Made by a program: the position numbers and the translations under genes. A stretch of 35,312 bases of DNA from Verrucomicrobiota bacterium. GTDB lineage: Bacteria > Verrucomicrobiota > Verrucomicrobiia > Limisphaerales > BJHT01. The stretch's first letter is position 1. The number at the start of each line of letters is the position of its first letter. The DNA is taken from NCBI GenBank assembly GCA_014193395.1, contig BJHT01000039.1, positions 1-35,312 on the forward strand, written 5' to 3'. Below the pieces are notes generated by a model, which saw only the letters and a list, made by a program, of their open reading frames with translations, did no database searches and was not told the DNA's origin. Positions 9,050 through 18,094 of this stretch are shown here, piece after piece.

Positions 9050-9255
9050 CGCTTGGGCGTGCTGTAGAGGTAATGGTTGTGCTGGGCGGCAAGGTCGGAT
9101 GGAAGACCGTCAACCTCGCCGGCGATTTTCAGCAGCCGGCGCGTGAGTTCATTGCCTGCCTCCAGAGGAAGTGTCTCTACCTGCACGGCGGTGCCGTCTT
9201 TCCAATCAGCGGGGAGTCGCACGATGCCGTCTTCAACAATGCCGGTGACTTTCAT
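9046..9255 (-). CDS. Putative antitoxin of the PIN toxin
   Basis: A small protein directly upstream of and overlapping the PIN toxin by 4 bases. From the ATG at 9255 it has 69 residues: an N-terminal beta-rich part beginning MKVTGIVEDGIVRLP, like the short antitoxins that start with a GIVxxGxI(R/K)LP strand pair, and a C-terminal tail ending DLAAQHNHYLYSTPKR that resembles tails of known antitoxins and probably docks on the toxin. An in-frame ATG at 9276 would add seven residues; 9255 matches the family N-terminus better. Such antitoxins usually repress their own promoter, but I see no clear operator. Confidence 0.8.
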   Translation of the reverse strand: MKVTGIVEDGIVRLPADWKDGTAVQVETLPLEAGNELTRRLLKIAGEVDGLPSDLAAQHNHYLYSTPKR

Positions 9256-9323
9256 GGTCACAAAGTAACACGCCACCCGTAGCCCTGTCAGCCCCGCTCT
9301 TCGTCACGGAGTCCGGCTGCGGT

Positions 9324-10427
9324 TCAGACGTTGAACTTGAAGAGGAGCACGTCGCCGTCGGCCACAACGTATTCTTTGCCTTCCATGCGGTAGAGGCCTT
9401 TTTCGCGGGCGGCGGCGACGCTGCCGCATTTGACGAGGTCGGCGTAGGCGACGGTCTCGGCCTTGATGAAGCCGCGCTCGAAATCGCTGTGGATCACGCC
9501 CGCGGCTTTGGGCGCGGTGTCGCCGGCGTGGATGGTCCAGGCGCGGACTTCCTTTTCACCGGCGGTGAAGTAGGTGCGCAGGCCGAGGAGATGGTAGGTG
9601 CTGCGGATGAGGCCGCCGACGCCGGATTCCTGCACGCCGAGTTCCTTCAGAAATTCCTTCGCCTCGTCGGGCGAGAGATCGACAAGATCGCTCTCGATTT
9701 GCGCGCTGATCACGACGGCTTCGCAGGCGAGGTGGGTCTTCACGTACTCGCGGACTTTCTGGACGTAGGGATTGCTGTCGGCGGTGGCGAGGTCGGATTC
9801 CTTGACGTTGCACGCGAAGATCGTGGGCTTGTCGGTCATGAGCCAGAAGAGGCGCGAGATGGCCTTGTCTTCGGGCGTGAGCGTGAGGGTGATGGCGGGT
9901 TTGCCGGAGTCGAGGTGCGGCTCGATTTTGGCGAGGACGGCGTCTTCAGCGACGGCGAGCTTTTCACCGCGCTTGACGTCCTTGGCAATGCTGGCGCGCT
10001 TTTTCTTCACGGCCTCGAGGTCGCTGAGGGCGAGTTCGGTGGTGATGGTCTCGATGTCGCGCACGGGGTCCACGCTGCCGGTGACATGGTGAATGTCGGG
10101 GTCCTCGAAGCAGCGGACGACCTGCACAAGGGCATCGACTTCGCGGATGTGGCTGAGGAATTTGTTGCCGAGGCCCTCGCCTTGGGACGCGCCTTTGACG
10201 AGGCCGGCGATGTCCACGAACTCAATCGCGGCGGGAATGACGACGTTGGTCTTGGCGATTTTTTGCAGGACGGCGAGGCGGTCGTCCGGGACGGTCACGA
10301 TGCCGACGTTGGGGTCGATCGTGCAGAAGGGGTAGTTGGCCGCCATGGCCTTGCGGGTGCGGGTGACGGCGTTGAAGAGGGTGGACTTGCCGACGTTGGG
10401 CAGACCGACGATGCCAGCTTTGAGCAT
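9324..10427 (-). CDS. ychF: Redox-regulated ATPase YchF (OLA1 family)
   Basis: A 367-residue P-loop protein of the Obg-related YchF/OLA1 family, which prefers ATP over GTP and associates with ribosomes. Near the N-terminus are the P-loop GLPNVGKST and the switch II stretch [16 protein letters not shown], the family signature. A coiled-coil insertion follows around residues 130-200, and a C-terminal TGS domain (about 280-367) ends [11 protein letters not shown]. It lies 53 bases after obgE on the same strand, so two ribosome-associated P-loop NTPases sit together and may share a transcript. Confidence 0.96.
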   Translation of the reverse strand: MLKAGIVGLPNVGKSTLFNAVTRTRKAMAANYPFCTIDPNVGIVTVPDDRLAVLQKIAKTNVVIPAAIEFVDIAGLVKGASQGEGLGNKFLSHIREVDALVQVVRCFEDPDIHHVTGSVDPVRDIETITTELALSDLEAVKKKRASIAKDVKRGEKLAVAEDAVLAKIEPHLDSGKPAITLTLTPEDKAISRLFWLMTDKPTIFACNVKESDLATADSNPYVQKVREYVKTHLACEAVVISAQIESDLVDLSPDEAKEFLKELGVQESGVGGLIRSTYHLLGLRTYFTAGEKEVRAWTIHAGDTAPKAAGVIHSDFERGFIKAETVAYADLVKCGSVAAAREKGLYRMEGKEYVVADGDVLLFKFNV

Positions 10428-10480
10428 AAGCAGATGGGTGAATCAGGGGGCGATGTTACCGGAAAACTGGGCGGGTGGAA

Positions 10481-11794
10481 TCAGGCCGCGGGCTTTGCCA
10501 TGCGCCTGTCCCTGGCCCTCGCCGTGGCGGCGGGAGCAACCGGGGCGGACGCAGCCGCAGCGGCTGCAGCGGCGTCCGCCTTGGCCGTGGCCGCGGCTAC
10601 GGCGGCGTCGATGACTTTACGGAACTGCTCGATGCCTTCATCAAAGGCGGCGGCCATGGGCAGGACCTTCGTGCGGGGGATGCGGCGCTTGAATTTCTTG
10701 AGGTTCGCGGCGGCGGCGGGTTCGTCCATTTTGTTCGCGACCACCAGGTGCGGGCGCTTGACCAAGTCGGGGTCGTAGAGCGCGAGCTCGTTGAGGATTT
10801 TTTGGTAATCGTCCCACGGCTCGCGGTTGTCGGTGCCGGCCATGTCCACCAGGATCACGAGCACTTTGCAGCGTTCGATGTGGCGGAGAAACGCGTGGCC
10901 GAGGCCGACGTTTTTGTGCGCCCCTTCAATCAGGCCGGGCACGTCGCAGACGGTGAGGCGCTTGAAATCGGGATACTCGACGATGCCGACCTGCGGCGTG
11001 AGCGTGGTAAATGGATACGGGGCGACCTTCGGGCGGGCGCGCGAGATGGCACCGAGCAGCGTCGATTTTCCCGCGTTAGGATAACCGACCAGGCCCACGT
11101 CGGCGATGGTGCGCAGCTCGAAACGGTAGTTGCCTTCGTCGCCGGCCTCGCCGGGTTGGGCGAAACGCGGGGTCTGGCGCGCGGCGGTGGCGAAATTACG
11201 GTTGCCCAGCCCGCCGCGTCCGCCCTGGCAGAGGAGGAAGCGCTGGCCGTGCGTCGTGAGGTCGGCGACCAGTTCCTCGCCGGGAGCGCCGTGCGCGCCG
11301 GGGGATTGCTTCGGTTCTCTTTCGGGAATTTCCTCGGCCGCCAAGTCCACTTCCACGGCGCGATCGCGGCCGGAATGGCGGATCAAGTCGCGCTGCCTGA
11401 TCGCGCTGGGAATCGTCGAGTCGGCGATGTCAGCGGGCATGTCCTCCTTGTAGCCATCGCTGTCGGTGATGGCTTCGGTCTCGGTCGCCGGCGGGGGCGG
11501 GAGTTTCCAAACCAAGGTGCCGCAGGGGACTTTGACGATCAGGTCTTTGCCGGCAAGGCCGTCCATGCCTTTGCCGCCACCCTGGTCGCCATCGTCGGCG
11601 ATCAAGCGGGGTTTGTAGAACTGGCCGATGAGATTGTTCAGGTCGTGGTCGGCCTCGAGGATCACGCTGCCGCCGCGACCACCGTTGCCGCCGCTCGGCC
11701 CGCCCTTGGGACGGTAGGCTTCGCGCGTGAAGGCGACCGCGCCTTTTCCACCGTGCCCGGAGCGGGCGTAAACTTTGATTTCGTCAACAAACAT
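10481..11794 (-). CDS. obgE: Ribosome-assembly GTPase Obg/CgtA with an internal insertion
   Basis: An essential GTPase for large ribosomal subunit assembly, 437 residues. The glycine-rich Obg fold starts MFVDEIKVYARSGHGGKGAV. The G domain has P-loop GYPNAGKST (237-245), DVPG (284-287) and NKMD (354-357). Two oddities: about 70 residues (roughly 98-170), acidic at first and then charged, interrupt the Obg fold between GTLVW and GEELVADLT, which are close together in typical Obg; and the C-terminus is an alanine-rich tail (about 397-425) ending in a basic segment, with no OCT domain. It follows rpmA by 102 bases, with a strong hairpin terminator in the gap. Confidence 0.94.
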   Translation of the reverse strand: MFVDEIKVYARSGHGGKGAVAFTREAYRPKGGPSGGNGGRGGSVILEADHDLNNLIGQFYKPRLIADDGDQGGGKGMDGLAGKDLIVKVPCGTLVWKLPPPPATETEAITDSDGYKEDMPADIADSTIPSAIRQRDLIRHSGRDRAVEVDLAAEEIPEREPKQSPGAHGAPGEELVADLTTHGQRFLLCQGGRGGLGNRNFATAARQTPRFAQPGEAGDEGNYRFELRTIADVGLVGYPNAGKSTLLGAISRARPKVAPYPFTTLTPQVGIVEYPDFKRLTVCDVPGLIEGAHKNVGLGHAFLRHIERCKVLVILVDMAGTDNREPWDDYQKILNELALYDPDLVKRPHLVVANKMDEPAAAANLKKFKRRIPRTKVLPMAAAFDEGIEQFRKVIDAAVAAATAKADAAAAAAAASAPVAPAATARARDRRMAKPAA

Positions 11795-11841
11795 GCGGGT
11801 GGCCGACCGGAGGCGCTGCTGGCGCGGAAAGGTTCAGCCGA

Positions 11842-11873
11842 AATAAAAACGGCGAGGCCGGAGACCTCGCCGT
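11842..11873 (-). terminator. Rho-independent terminator between rpmA and obgE
   Basis: Read on the minus strand, a perfect 9-bp stem (arms 11865-11873 and 11849-11857, ACGGCGAGG with its complement) and a 7-base loop are followed directly by TTTTATTT. It lies between rpmA and obgE, so many transcripts from the ribosomal protein genes should stop here and obgE may depend on read-through or its own promoter. Confidence 0.85.
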
Positions 11874-11896
11874 GGAGAAAACGGAACAGACCCGAA

Positions 11897-12160
11897 TCAG
11901 GCGGCGGCCAACTCCGGCGTCGGCGTGACATTGACGCGGCGGCCTTCGCGATCGAACAGGATGCGCCCGGTGACCAGGGCGAACAACGTCCAGTCGCGGC
12001 CGACGCCCACGTTCTTGCCCGGCGTCCACTTGGTGCCGCGCTGGCGGACGATGATGCTGCCCGCGCTGACGACCTCGCCGCCATAAGCCTTGACGCCAAG
12101 ACGCTTGCTGACGCTGTCGCGGCCGTTACGGCAACTGCCCTGACCTTTTTTATGAGCCAT
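11897..12160 (-). CDS. rpmA: 50S ribosomal protein L27
   Basis: An 87-residue L27, a large-subunit protein whose N-terminus reaches towards the peptidyl-transferase centre. It begins [16 protein letters not shown] and contains the family core [21 protein letters not shown] cut short here, followed by the GRDWTLFAL segment. There is no N-terminal prepeptide of the Firmicutes type. It lies three bases after rplU on the same strand, the standard L21-L27-Obg order. Confidence 0.97.
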   Translation of the reverse strand: MAHKKGQGSCRNGRDSVSKRLGVKAYGGEVVSAGSIIVRQRGTKWTPGKNVGVGRDWTLFALVTGRILFDREGRRVNVTPTPELAAA

Positions 12161-12163
12161 AAA

Positions 12164-12475
12164 TTAACCTTTGATTTCTTTGATCTGGACCACGGTGAGT
12201 TCCTGCCGGTGGCCGGTGGTTTTGTGATAGCCCTTGCGGCGTTTCATCTTGAAGGAGATGACCTTGACGCCGCGTTTGTGTTCGAGCACGTCGGCGACCA
12301 CGCTGGCGGCGGCAACCGTCGGCGCGCCGATGGTGACCTTGCCTTCGTTGTTCACGAGCAGGACGCGGTCAAAGGTGTGCGGCTTGCCCGCCTCGACCTT
12401 GAGCCGTTCGATCTCGAGTTTGTCACCGGCCGACACCCGGTACTGCTTCCCGCCTGTTTCAACTACAGCGTACAT
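12164..12475 (-). CDS. rplU: 50S ribosomal protein L21
   Basis: A 103-residue L21, a 23S rRNA-binding protein of the large subunit. The start MYAVVETGGKQYRV at 12475 is the family N-terminus; the open frame runs 21 codons further upstream to 12538, but that extension has no counterpart in L21. The C-terminal part has the basic KMKRRKGYHKTTGHRQ segment that contacts rRNA. It is the first gene of the rplU-rpmA-obgE-ychF run, so the promoter should lie in about 12476-12600. Confidence 0.97.
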   Translation of the reverse strand: MYAVVETGGKQYRVSAGDKLEIERLKVEAGKPHTFDRVLLVNNEGKVTIGAPTVAAASVVADVLEHKRGVKVISFKMKRRKGYHKTTGHRQELTVVQIKEIKG

Positions 12476-12599
12476 AAAATTGTTTTCCCAAAAGGGACGG
12501 CGATAACACCAAAGCATCATCTGAGTGTCAACTGCCATTTCGGAAAAATGCGCTGATCGAAGCGCGACAAGGCATGGGCCGCACCGAAAGAGGGGGGGG

Positions 12600-12820
12600 A
12601 AAGCTCAAAGTTCAAAGCTCAAAGCTCAAGGGAAGCAGCAAGCACCAAGTGGAAAGGAGCGCGGGGTACGGAGGGGACAATCGTTGATTGAGCTTCCGCA
12701 CGGGCTGTGTGTTTCCGCTTCGTGCTGCGGTTCGGCCCTCGCTCTGACCGGCTTGGAACTTGAACCCGCCTGGAGCTTCCCTTGAGCTTTGAGCTTTATC
12801 CTTGGAGCTTCCGCCCCGCG
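12600..12820. repeat. Heptad-ended inverted element, copy A
   Basis: A 221-base element between rplU and the sigma-54 regulator. The left end is a run of 7-base units of the AAGCTCA type (AAGCTCA, AAGTTCA, AAGCTCA, AAGCTCA) followed by AGGGAAGCAGC. The right end is the inverted equivalent, CTTCCC then TTGAGCT, TTGAGCT, TTATCCT, TGGAGCT. The core also carries partial GCTTGGAACTTGAA words. Copies B (19098-19275) and C (25894-26171) share the ends but not the core. The remaining bases of the gap show no gene. Confidence 0.8.
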
Positions 12821-12850
12821 TCCGCGATCTCTCCCAGCGGCCCCGCACGG

Positions 12851-14338
12851 TCACTTCACCTGGAGTTCCTGCTTGATGCCGAACTTCTCGACGCGCTTGC
12901 GCAGGGTCGCGCGGGTGATGCCCAACATGCGGGCGGCGTGGACTTGGTTGCCGCGATGCTCGCGCAGGGCATTGATGATCAGTTCGCGTTCGACGGCGGG
13001 GATGAGCTTGCAAACCGGATGCGCGCGCGCCCACAGGAAGAGCGCGCGCACCAAGGGTTGAATATCGTCGGTTGGATTCGCGGACGGCGCTCCGCCGCCG
13101 ACTGGCGTGGCGGCGGTGGGGCCGGCCGCGGTGGGCGCAGGCGCGGCCTCAGTCTTCGGTGCGGCGACGGCGCGGGTGATTTCGGGCGGCAGATCGGCAG
13201 GCAGGATGGCCTCACCTTTTGCCACGACCAGCGCGCGTTGGATGACGTTCTCGAGTTCGCGGACGTTGCCGGGCCACGGGTAGTGCTCCAATTGGCGCAG
13301 GGTCTCGGGCAGGATGACTTTCGGCGGCGTGCCGTGTTTGCGCGCGTATTTCTGGAGGAAATAATTCACCAGCAGCGGAATGTCGCCGCGCCGTTCGCGC
13401 AACGGCGGCATCGCCAGGCGCACGACATTCAGGCGGTAGAAAAGATCCTCGCGAAATTTCTTTTCTGCGACGGCTTGTTCGAGCGGCTTGTTGGTGGCGG
13501 CGATGATGCGGACATCGACAGACACGGGCTGGTTGCCGCCGACCCGCTCGAAGGTGCCCGATTGCAGCACGCGCAGAATCTTCGTCTGCGTCGCCAGGCT
13601 CATGTCGCCGATCTCGTCGAGAAACAGCGTGCCGTGGTTGCACTGCTCGAACTTGCCGATGCGCTGCACGGTCGCGCCGGTGAACGCGCCCTTCTCGTGC
13701 CCGAACAATTCGCTCTCGAGCAGGTTCTCGGGAATGGCCGCGCAGTTGATCGCCAGGAAGGGCTGGGTGCTGCGTTTGCTGTTGTGATACACGGCCCGCG
13801 CCACGAGTTCCTTGCCCGTGCCGCTTTCGCCCGTGATCAGCGCCGTGGCGTCCGACGCCGCGAGCTGGCCGACGAGCTTGAACACGTTCTGCATCGCCTC
13901 GGCGCGGCCCACGATGCCCTGCTCGTAATCCTCGCTCTCGAGCAACGGCTGGAAGCTGACGGCCTGCCGCATGTCGCGCGCGGCCTTGAGCGCGCTGGCG
14001 ACGATCTCCTTGAGCTTGGCGATGTCGAAGGGCTTCAGGAGGTAGTCATACGCTCCGAGCTTCATCGCCTCGATGGCGGTCTGCGTGGTGCCGTAGGCGG
14101 TCATCATGATGACCAGCAGCTTCGAGTCGGTCTGGCGCAACCGCCGCAGGGTCTCGAGACCGCTGATGCCGCCCATGCGCACGTCCATGATGACGAGGGT
14201 GGGCTTGAGCTTGGGGATGAGCTTCAGCCCTTCCTCGCCGCTGTTGGCGGGCACAATCTCGATTTCCGCCGAATCAAAAATCCGGCGGAACGAGTACTGC
14301 ACGTCCGTTTCATCATCGATCAAAAGTATCTTTTCCAT
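12851..14338 (-). CDS. Sigma-54-dependent response regulator, NtrC type
   Basis: A 495-residue activator of RpoN promoters. The receiver (1-120) has the acidic pair D8-D9, phosphoacceptor D52, T80 and K102. The AAA+ domain (about 140-375) has Walker A GESGTGKE (170-177), the sigma-54 contact loop GAFTGA (217-222), Walker B LFLDEIGD and the WPGNVREL motif. An Ala/Pro linker (about 390-420) leads to a Fis-type helix-turn-helix (about 448-487, AARMLGITRATLRKRV). The ATG at 14338 puts the receiver at the N-terminus; the open frame continues far upstream but over non-coding sequence. No partner kinase is adjacent. It is divergent from the large membrane protein at 14741, a possible target (inference). 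Confidence 0.94.
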   Translation of the reverse strand: MEKILLIDDETDVQYSFRRIFDSAEIEIVPANSGEEGLKLIPKLKPTLVIMDVRMGGISGLETLRRLRQTDSKLLVIMMTAYGTTQTAIEAMKLGAYDYLLKPFDIAKLKEIVASALKAARDMRQAVSFQPLLESEDYEQGIVGRAEAMQNVFKLVGQLAASDATALITGESGTGKELVARAVYHNSKRSTQPFLAINCAAIPENLLESELFGHEKGAFTGATVQRIGKFEQCNHGTLFLDEIGDMSLATQTKILRVLQSGTFERVGGNQPVSVDVRIIAATNKPLEQAVAEKKFREDLFYRLNVVRLAMPPLRERRGDIPLLVNYFLQKYARKHGTPPKVILPETLRQLEHYPWPGNVRELENVIQRALVVAKGEAILPADLPPEITRAVAAPKTEAAPAPTAAGPTAATPVGGGAPSANPTDDIQPLVRALFLWARAHPVCKLIPAVERELIINALREHRGNQVHAARMLGITRATLRKRVEKFGIKQELQVK

Positions 14339-14740
14339 GGATGGCGTTGGGCTGTTCCGAATCCAGCGGCGGACCTTACGCGTGTCGGAACGGGAATGGC
14401 ATGACTTTTTTGGCGGCGACGTGGCGGGGCGCTGCGTGACATGGTCGCAGAAGTGGAAGCCGGCAGTGATGCTGCTTCCGCGCGGTGGGTGGGCAGATTT
14501 CGCCGGGCTGAGAGGCAGGGAGCAGGAGGGATTTTTGGCAGGGGAATTTGGGGCAGTGGAATGGGAAATTTTTCTGGGAGATTGATCTGCGTTCCGTGAT
14601 TCCTTCGGTCTCAATTCCCCGTCCACATTCCCGAACCCGTGTTTCCATGCACGGTTCGGGACCCTGCCGTCATGGGACGGGAAAAAAGGTGGCTGCCCGG
14701 GCGGGGGGGCGGTACGGTTTCGGCGAATCCAACAAAGCTT
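14339..14740. other. Divergent intergenic region with hairpin and repeat
   Basis: This gap holds the start regions of two divergent genes. It contains a paired GGCAG..AAT repeat (14537-14566) within a G-rich stretch, and a stable hairpin at 14629-14661 whose arms TCCCGAACCCGTG and CACGGTTCGGGA pair fully except for one bulged C. I looked for the TGGCAC-N5-TTGC pattern of sigma-54 promoters and found no convincing match. Confidence 0.55.
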
Positions 14741-17700
14741 ATGGCAAACACGAATTCGGATGTGGGCGGGCTGCTGGTGCAGAGCGGGGCGCGGATCAAG
14801 CTCTCGGCGCTGCTGGTGGGCGCGGCGTGGTGGGTGGTGACGTGTCTGGGGGTGTGGTTCTGCCTGCTGGTGCTCGATAATTTGCTGAGCCTGCCGGCGG
14901 GGTTGCGGCTGCCGCTGGCGATCGCGGGCGCGGCGTTGTCGGGCGTGGGGTTTTTCAAGCGAGTGTTCCGCATTGCCGCGACGCGCATGGCACCGGAGCG
15001 GACGGCGGTGCTGCTGGAGCACAAGTACAAGATCGAGGACAACGTGTTGATCAACACGTTTCAGTTCAACGGGCGGGAACTGAATGCGGCGGAGAAACCG
15101 TTTGTCGCGCAGACGGCGGCGCGGTGCGGGAGTTTGCTAAATCGCATCAAGCTGGAGGATTTGTGGGATCGCGAGGATTTGATCCGCTGGGGCGTGGGCG
15201 CGGGGATCGTGCTGGTGTTGTGGATCGGGTATGTCGCGATTTTTCCGAAGCACGCGTTCAACGCGGTCGGCCGCTATGTCGTGCCGTTGGCGGACCGCCC
15301 GCCGGTGGCGTCGGTGGATTTGAGCGTGCGGCCGGGGACGGACGTGACGGTGGTGGAGGGGGATAATCTGGAGGTCGTGGTGAACGTGACATCGCAGAAG
15401 CGCGAGATGGGCATCCCGCTGCTGGTGTGGAAGGAGCGCGTGCCGAGCGTCGAGGCGGTGAAGTCGGCCGGGGAGAACATCCCGTTGTTCGCCGCGCCGG
15501 GCGGCGGCAAGGGCAAATACACGTACACGTTTCCGGATGTGCGGCGGTCGTTTGCGTTCCGCGTGTTCGCGGATGACGCGTATTCGCGCAGCGTGCTGGT
15601 GCAAGTGAAGCCGCTGCCGCGCATCAAGGAATCGTTCTTCCGCCTGACGCTGCCGGATTACATCGGGCTGGGCGCGATCACGAATCCGGGGCCGCCGGCG
15701 TCGATCTCGGGGCTGGCGGGATCGAAGCTGGAGACGGTGCTGGTGTTGGACACGGCGATTGAGGGCGGCTATTTGCGCGAGGCGTATCGGACCAATCAAT
15801 TCAAGCCGAACGGCCCGCGCTGGTCGGTAAGCACGACCATCACGAACTCGGGCGAATACGAGGTGGTGATGACGGGCGCGGGCCTGGCGAAATCGGTGAG
15901 CCTGGCGCGCGGGGCGATCCGCATGGATGCCGACCAGGCGCCCGAGGTGGACTTCGTGACGGACGACCGCAACCGCGTGGTGACGATGATGAGCAAGCTG
16001 AGGCTCGACGTGCAGGCGCGCGACGACTACGGGCTGGCGAACGTGACGATCTCGCTGCGCGCGGCGGATCAGCAGACGGATTTCAAGGTGCTCAAGAAAT
16101 GGACCTATCTCGGGCCACCCGGAAACAAGGGGCCGGTGAAGGAATCGTTCACGCTGGAGATTGATCCGAAGACGTTTCAGTCGGACATCAACTACGTGAT
16201 CGAGGCGCTGGCGTGGGATTTTCGCCCGAACGCCGGGCCGGCGAAATCGCGGCCGATTCAGTTGCGGGTGAAGTCGCTGACGGATTTCAAGGTGGCGGAG
16301 ACGGACCCGCTGGGTGGCGCGATTGCGAGCCTGCGGCAGACGATTGCCGCGCAGAAAAAAGCGACCGACCTGACGGCGAACGTGAAGACGTATCTCGAGG
16401 AGGTGTTGCAGAAAAAGACCGTCGTGGCGCGGCGGACGTCGATGGCGGGCTTGCAGGGCGATGCGCAGAAGTCGGGGCACGCGACGATCGGCGAGTTCAA
16501 GAAAAGCGCGGAGGGCACGAACTATCTCACGCGCCTGACGCCGCTGGTGACGGGCGAGATGAAGCTGGTGCTCGAGGACATTCCAAAGTTCGACGAGAAG
16601 GCGACGAACGCCATTCCCGCGCGGCTGACGGCGATCGAGAAACGGCAGGCGTACATCCTCGACGAGCTCACGCAGATTCTCGGGAAGATTGCGTCGGCGA
16701 AGGATTCACAGAGCAAGACGAACGAGCTGGCGAAGGACAAGGATCTGCCGCCGGATATTTCGAAGGAGGACGCGGCCAAGGGCCTGCGCGATGACATGAA
16801 AAAGTACATCGCCGAGCAGGAGCGGCTGTTGAAGAAGTCCAAGACGCTGATGGACCAGGGGCCGGAGGATTTGAGCAAGGACGAGAAGGACGCGATCCTC
16901 GGCGAGCTGGCGCGCGAGGAGAGCAAGCTGGCGAAATTCCTCGAGGACAAGATCAACGATTTCAGCAAGCTGCCGCAGCAGGATTTTGCGGATGGCGCGG
17001 TGGTGAAGGAGGCGAACGAGGTTTTCCAGGAGGTGAAAAAGGCCGAGGGCGCGCTGTTCGACAAGAAGATCGAGCTGGCGGTGCCGGCCGAGCAGGGCGG
17101 TCTCGAGAACGCGAAGAAGCTGGTGCAGAATCTCGAGAAGTGGCTGCCCAACACGCCGGACACGACGAAGTGGAAAATGGAGGAGGCCAATGCGCCGGCG
17201 GATATTGCGATGGCGGAGTTGCCGTCGGAGTTGGAGGACATTGTTGGCGACCTGATCGATAAGGAGGAGGAGATGACCGAGGACGTCGAGGATGTGACGA
17301 GTCCGTGGATGGACTCGATGGACAAGGGCGCGGGCTGGGACGCGGCGGATGGGAACATTTCGAGCATGAGCGCGAAGGGCGTGACGGGAAATCAACTGCC
17401 GAACAAACAGGAGATCGGCGGCCGCTCGGGCGAGGGGCGCGAGGGGCGCAGCAGCGGGCAGATGGTCGAGGAAACGGCCGAGGGCAAGGGCGGACGCGAG
17501 ACGCCGACGCGGGTGAGTCCGAGTCCGTTTGAGCCGGGGCAGGTGAAGGATTCCAACAAGGACTCGAAGGGCGGCGCGACGGGCGGCGGCAAGCAGTCGG
17601 GTTTCACGGGCGAGGGTTTGCGCGGCACGCCGCCGCCGCCGACGGATTCGAGCAAGCTGCCGCGGCTGGCGGAGGCGCAGGCGAAACTGCGGCAGGAGGC

Positions 17701-18025
17701 GGAAAACATCGCGCTGAAGCTGCGGAAGTACAACATTCCCACGGGCGATCTGGAGGCGTCGATCAACGCGATGAAGCGGATGGAAGGCGCGATGGCGAAG
17801 AAGAACGGGCTGGAGGTACGGCGGTCGTTCAGCCAGGCGTTGAACAACCTGAGCGCGGCGAAGAAGAGCATCCGCGCGGAGGCGACGGTGAACCGCGAGA
17901 AGGCGTCGAAGCTGCCGGGCTGGCAGCGGGATGAGATTCGCACCGGTCTGAAGGAAGGTGTGCCGAAGGGGTACGAGCAGATGATCGGCGAGTATTTCCG
18001 CAATTTGGCGGAGAAGAATAAATGA
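14741..18025 (+). CDS. Large DUF4175-like membrane protein with coiled-coil region
   Basis: 1094 residues, function unknown. Two membrane segments lie near the N-terminus (about 20-45 and 48-70) and a third near residues 145-165. Then comes a beta-rich, Ig-like region (about 185-500), a long charged helical/coiled-coil part (about 520-860), a low-complexity Gly/Ser/Glu stretch (about 880-985) and a final helical segment ending in GYEQMIGEYFRNLAEKNK. This layout matches the DUF4175-like proteins that in planctomycetes and verrucomicrobia often accompany MoxR/DUF58/VWA genes; none of those is in the window. The ATG at 14741 is preferred because the membrane segments follow it closely; the frame runs back to 14639 over unlikely sequence. 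It is divergent from the sigma-54 regulator. Confidence 0.82.
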   Translation: MANTNSDVGGLLVQSGARIKLSALLVGAAWWVVTCLGVWFCLLVLDNLLSLPAGLRLPLAIAGAALSGVGFFKRVFRIAATRMAPERTAVLLEHKYKIEDNVLINTFQFNGRELNAAEKPFVAQTAARCGSLLNRIKLEDLWDREDLIRWGVGAGIVLVLWIGYVAIFPKHAFNAVGRYVVPLADRPPVASVDLSVRPGTDVTVVEGDNLEVVVNVTSQKREMGIPLLVWKERVPSVEAVKSAGENIPLFAAPGGGKGKYTYTFPDVRRSFAFRVFADDAYSRSVLVQVKPLPRIKESFFRLTLPDYIGLGAITNPGPPASISGLAGSKLETVLVLDTAIEGGYLREAYRTNQFKPNGPRWSVSTTITNSGEYEVVMTGAGLAKSVSLARGAIRMDADQAPEVDFVTDDRNRVVTMMSKLRLDVQARDDYGLANVTISLRAADQQTDFKVLKKWTYLGPPGNKGPVKESFTLEIDPKTFQSDINYVIEALAWDFRPNAGPAKSRPIQLRVKSLTDFKVAETDPLGGAIASLRQTIAAQKKATDLTANVKTYLEEVLQKKTVVARRTSMAGLQGDAQKSGHATIGEFKKSAEGTNYLTRLTPLVTGEMKLVLEDIPKFDEKATNAIPARLTAIEKRQAYILDELTQILGKIASAKDSQSKTNELAKDKDLPPDISKEDAAKGLRDDMKKYIAEQERLLKKSKTLMDQGPEDLSKDEKDAILGELAREESKLAKFLEDKINDFSKLPQQDFADGAVVKEANEVFQEVKKAEGALFDKKIELAVPAEQGGLENAKKLVQNLEKWLPNTPDTTKWKMEEANAPADIAMAELPSELEDIVGDLIDKEEEMTEDVEDVTSPWMDSMDKGAGWDAADGNISSMSAKGVTGNQLPNKQEIGGRSGEGREGRSSGQMVEETAEGKGGRETPTRVSPSPFEPGQVKDSNKDSKGGATGGGKQSGFTGEGLRGTPPPPTDSSKLPRLAEAQAKLRQEAENIALKLRKYNIPTGDLEASINAMKRMEGAMAKKNGLEVRRSFSQALNNLSAAKKSIRAEATVNREKASKLPGWQRDEIRTGLKEGVPKGYEQMIGEYFRNLAEKNK

Positions 18026-18094
18026 GGCCGGGGGCGGGGACGGGATTGGCCGCGACGAGGCTCAGCACGGCAAAGCCACAGGCGGAGGATGGCT

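Noticed and set aside
10475-12556. A 693-codon open frame on the plus strand
   Set aside because: It lies antisense to obgE, rpmA and rplU, all certain genes, and its product has no family motif.
12782-14404. A 540-codon plus-strand frame
   Set aside because: It is antisense to the sigma-54 regulator, whose receiver, AAA+ and HTH motifs are complete.
14390-14420. TGGCATGACTTTTTT as a sigma-54 promoter
   Set aside because: The -24 part is passable, but there is no GC at the -12 position.
14339-15022. N-terminal extension of the sigma-54 regulator
   Set aside because: The frame is open, but the extension overlaps the divergent gene and has no domain; the receiver starts at the ATG at 14338.
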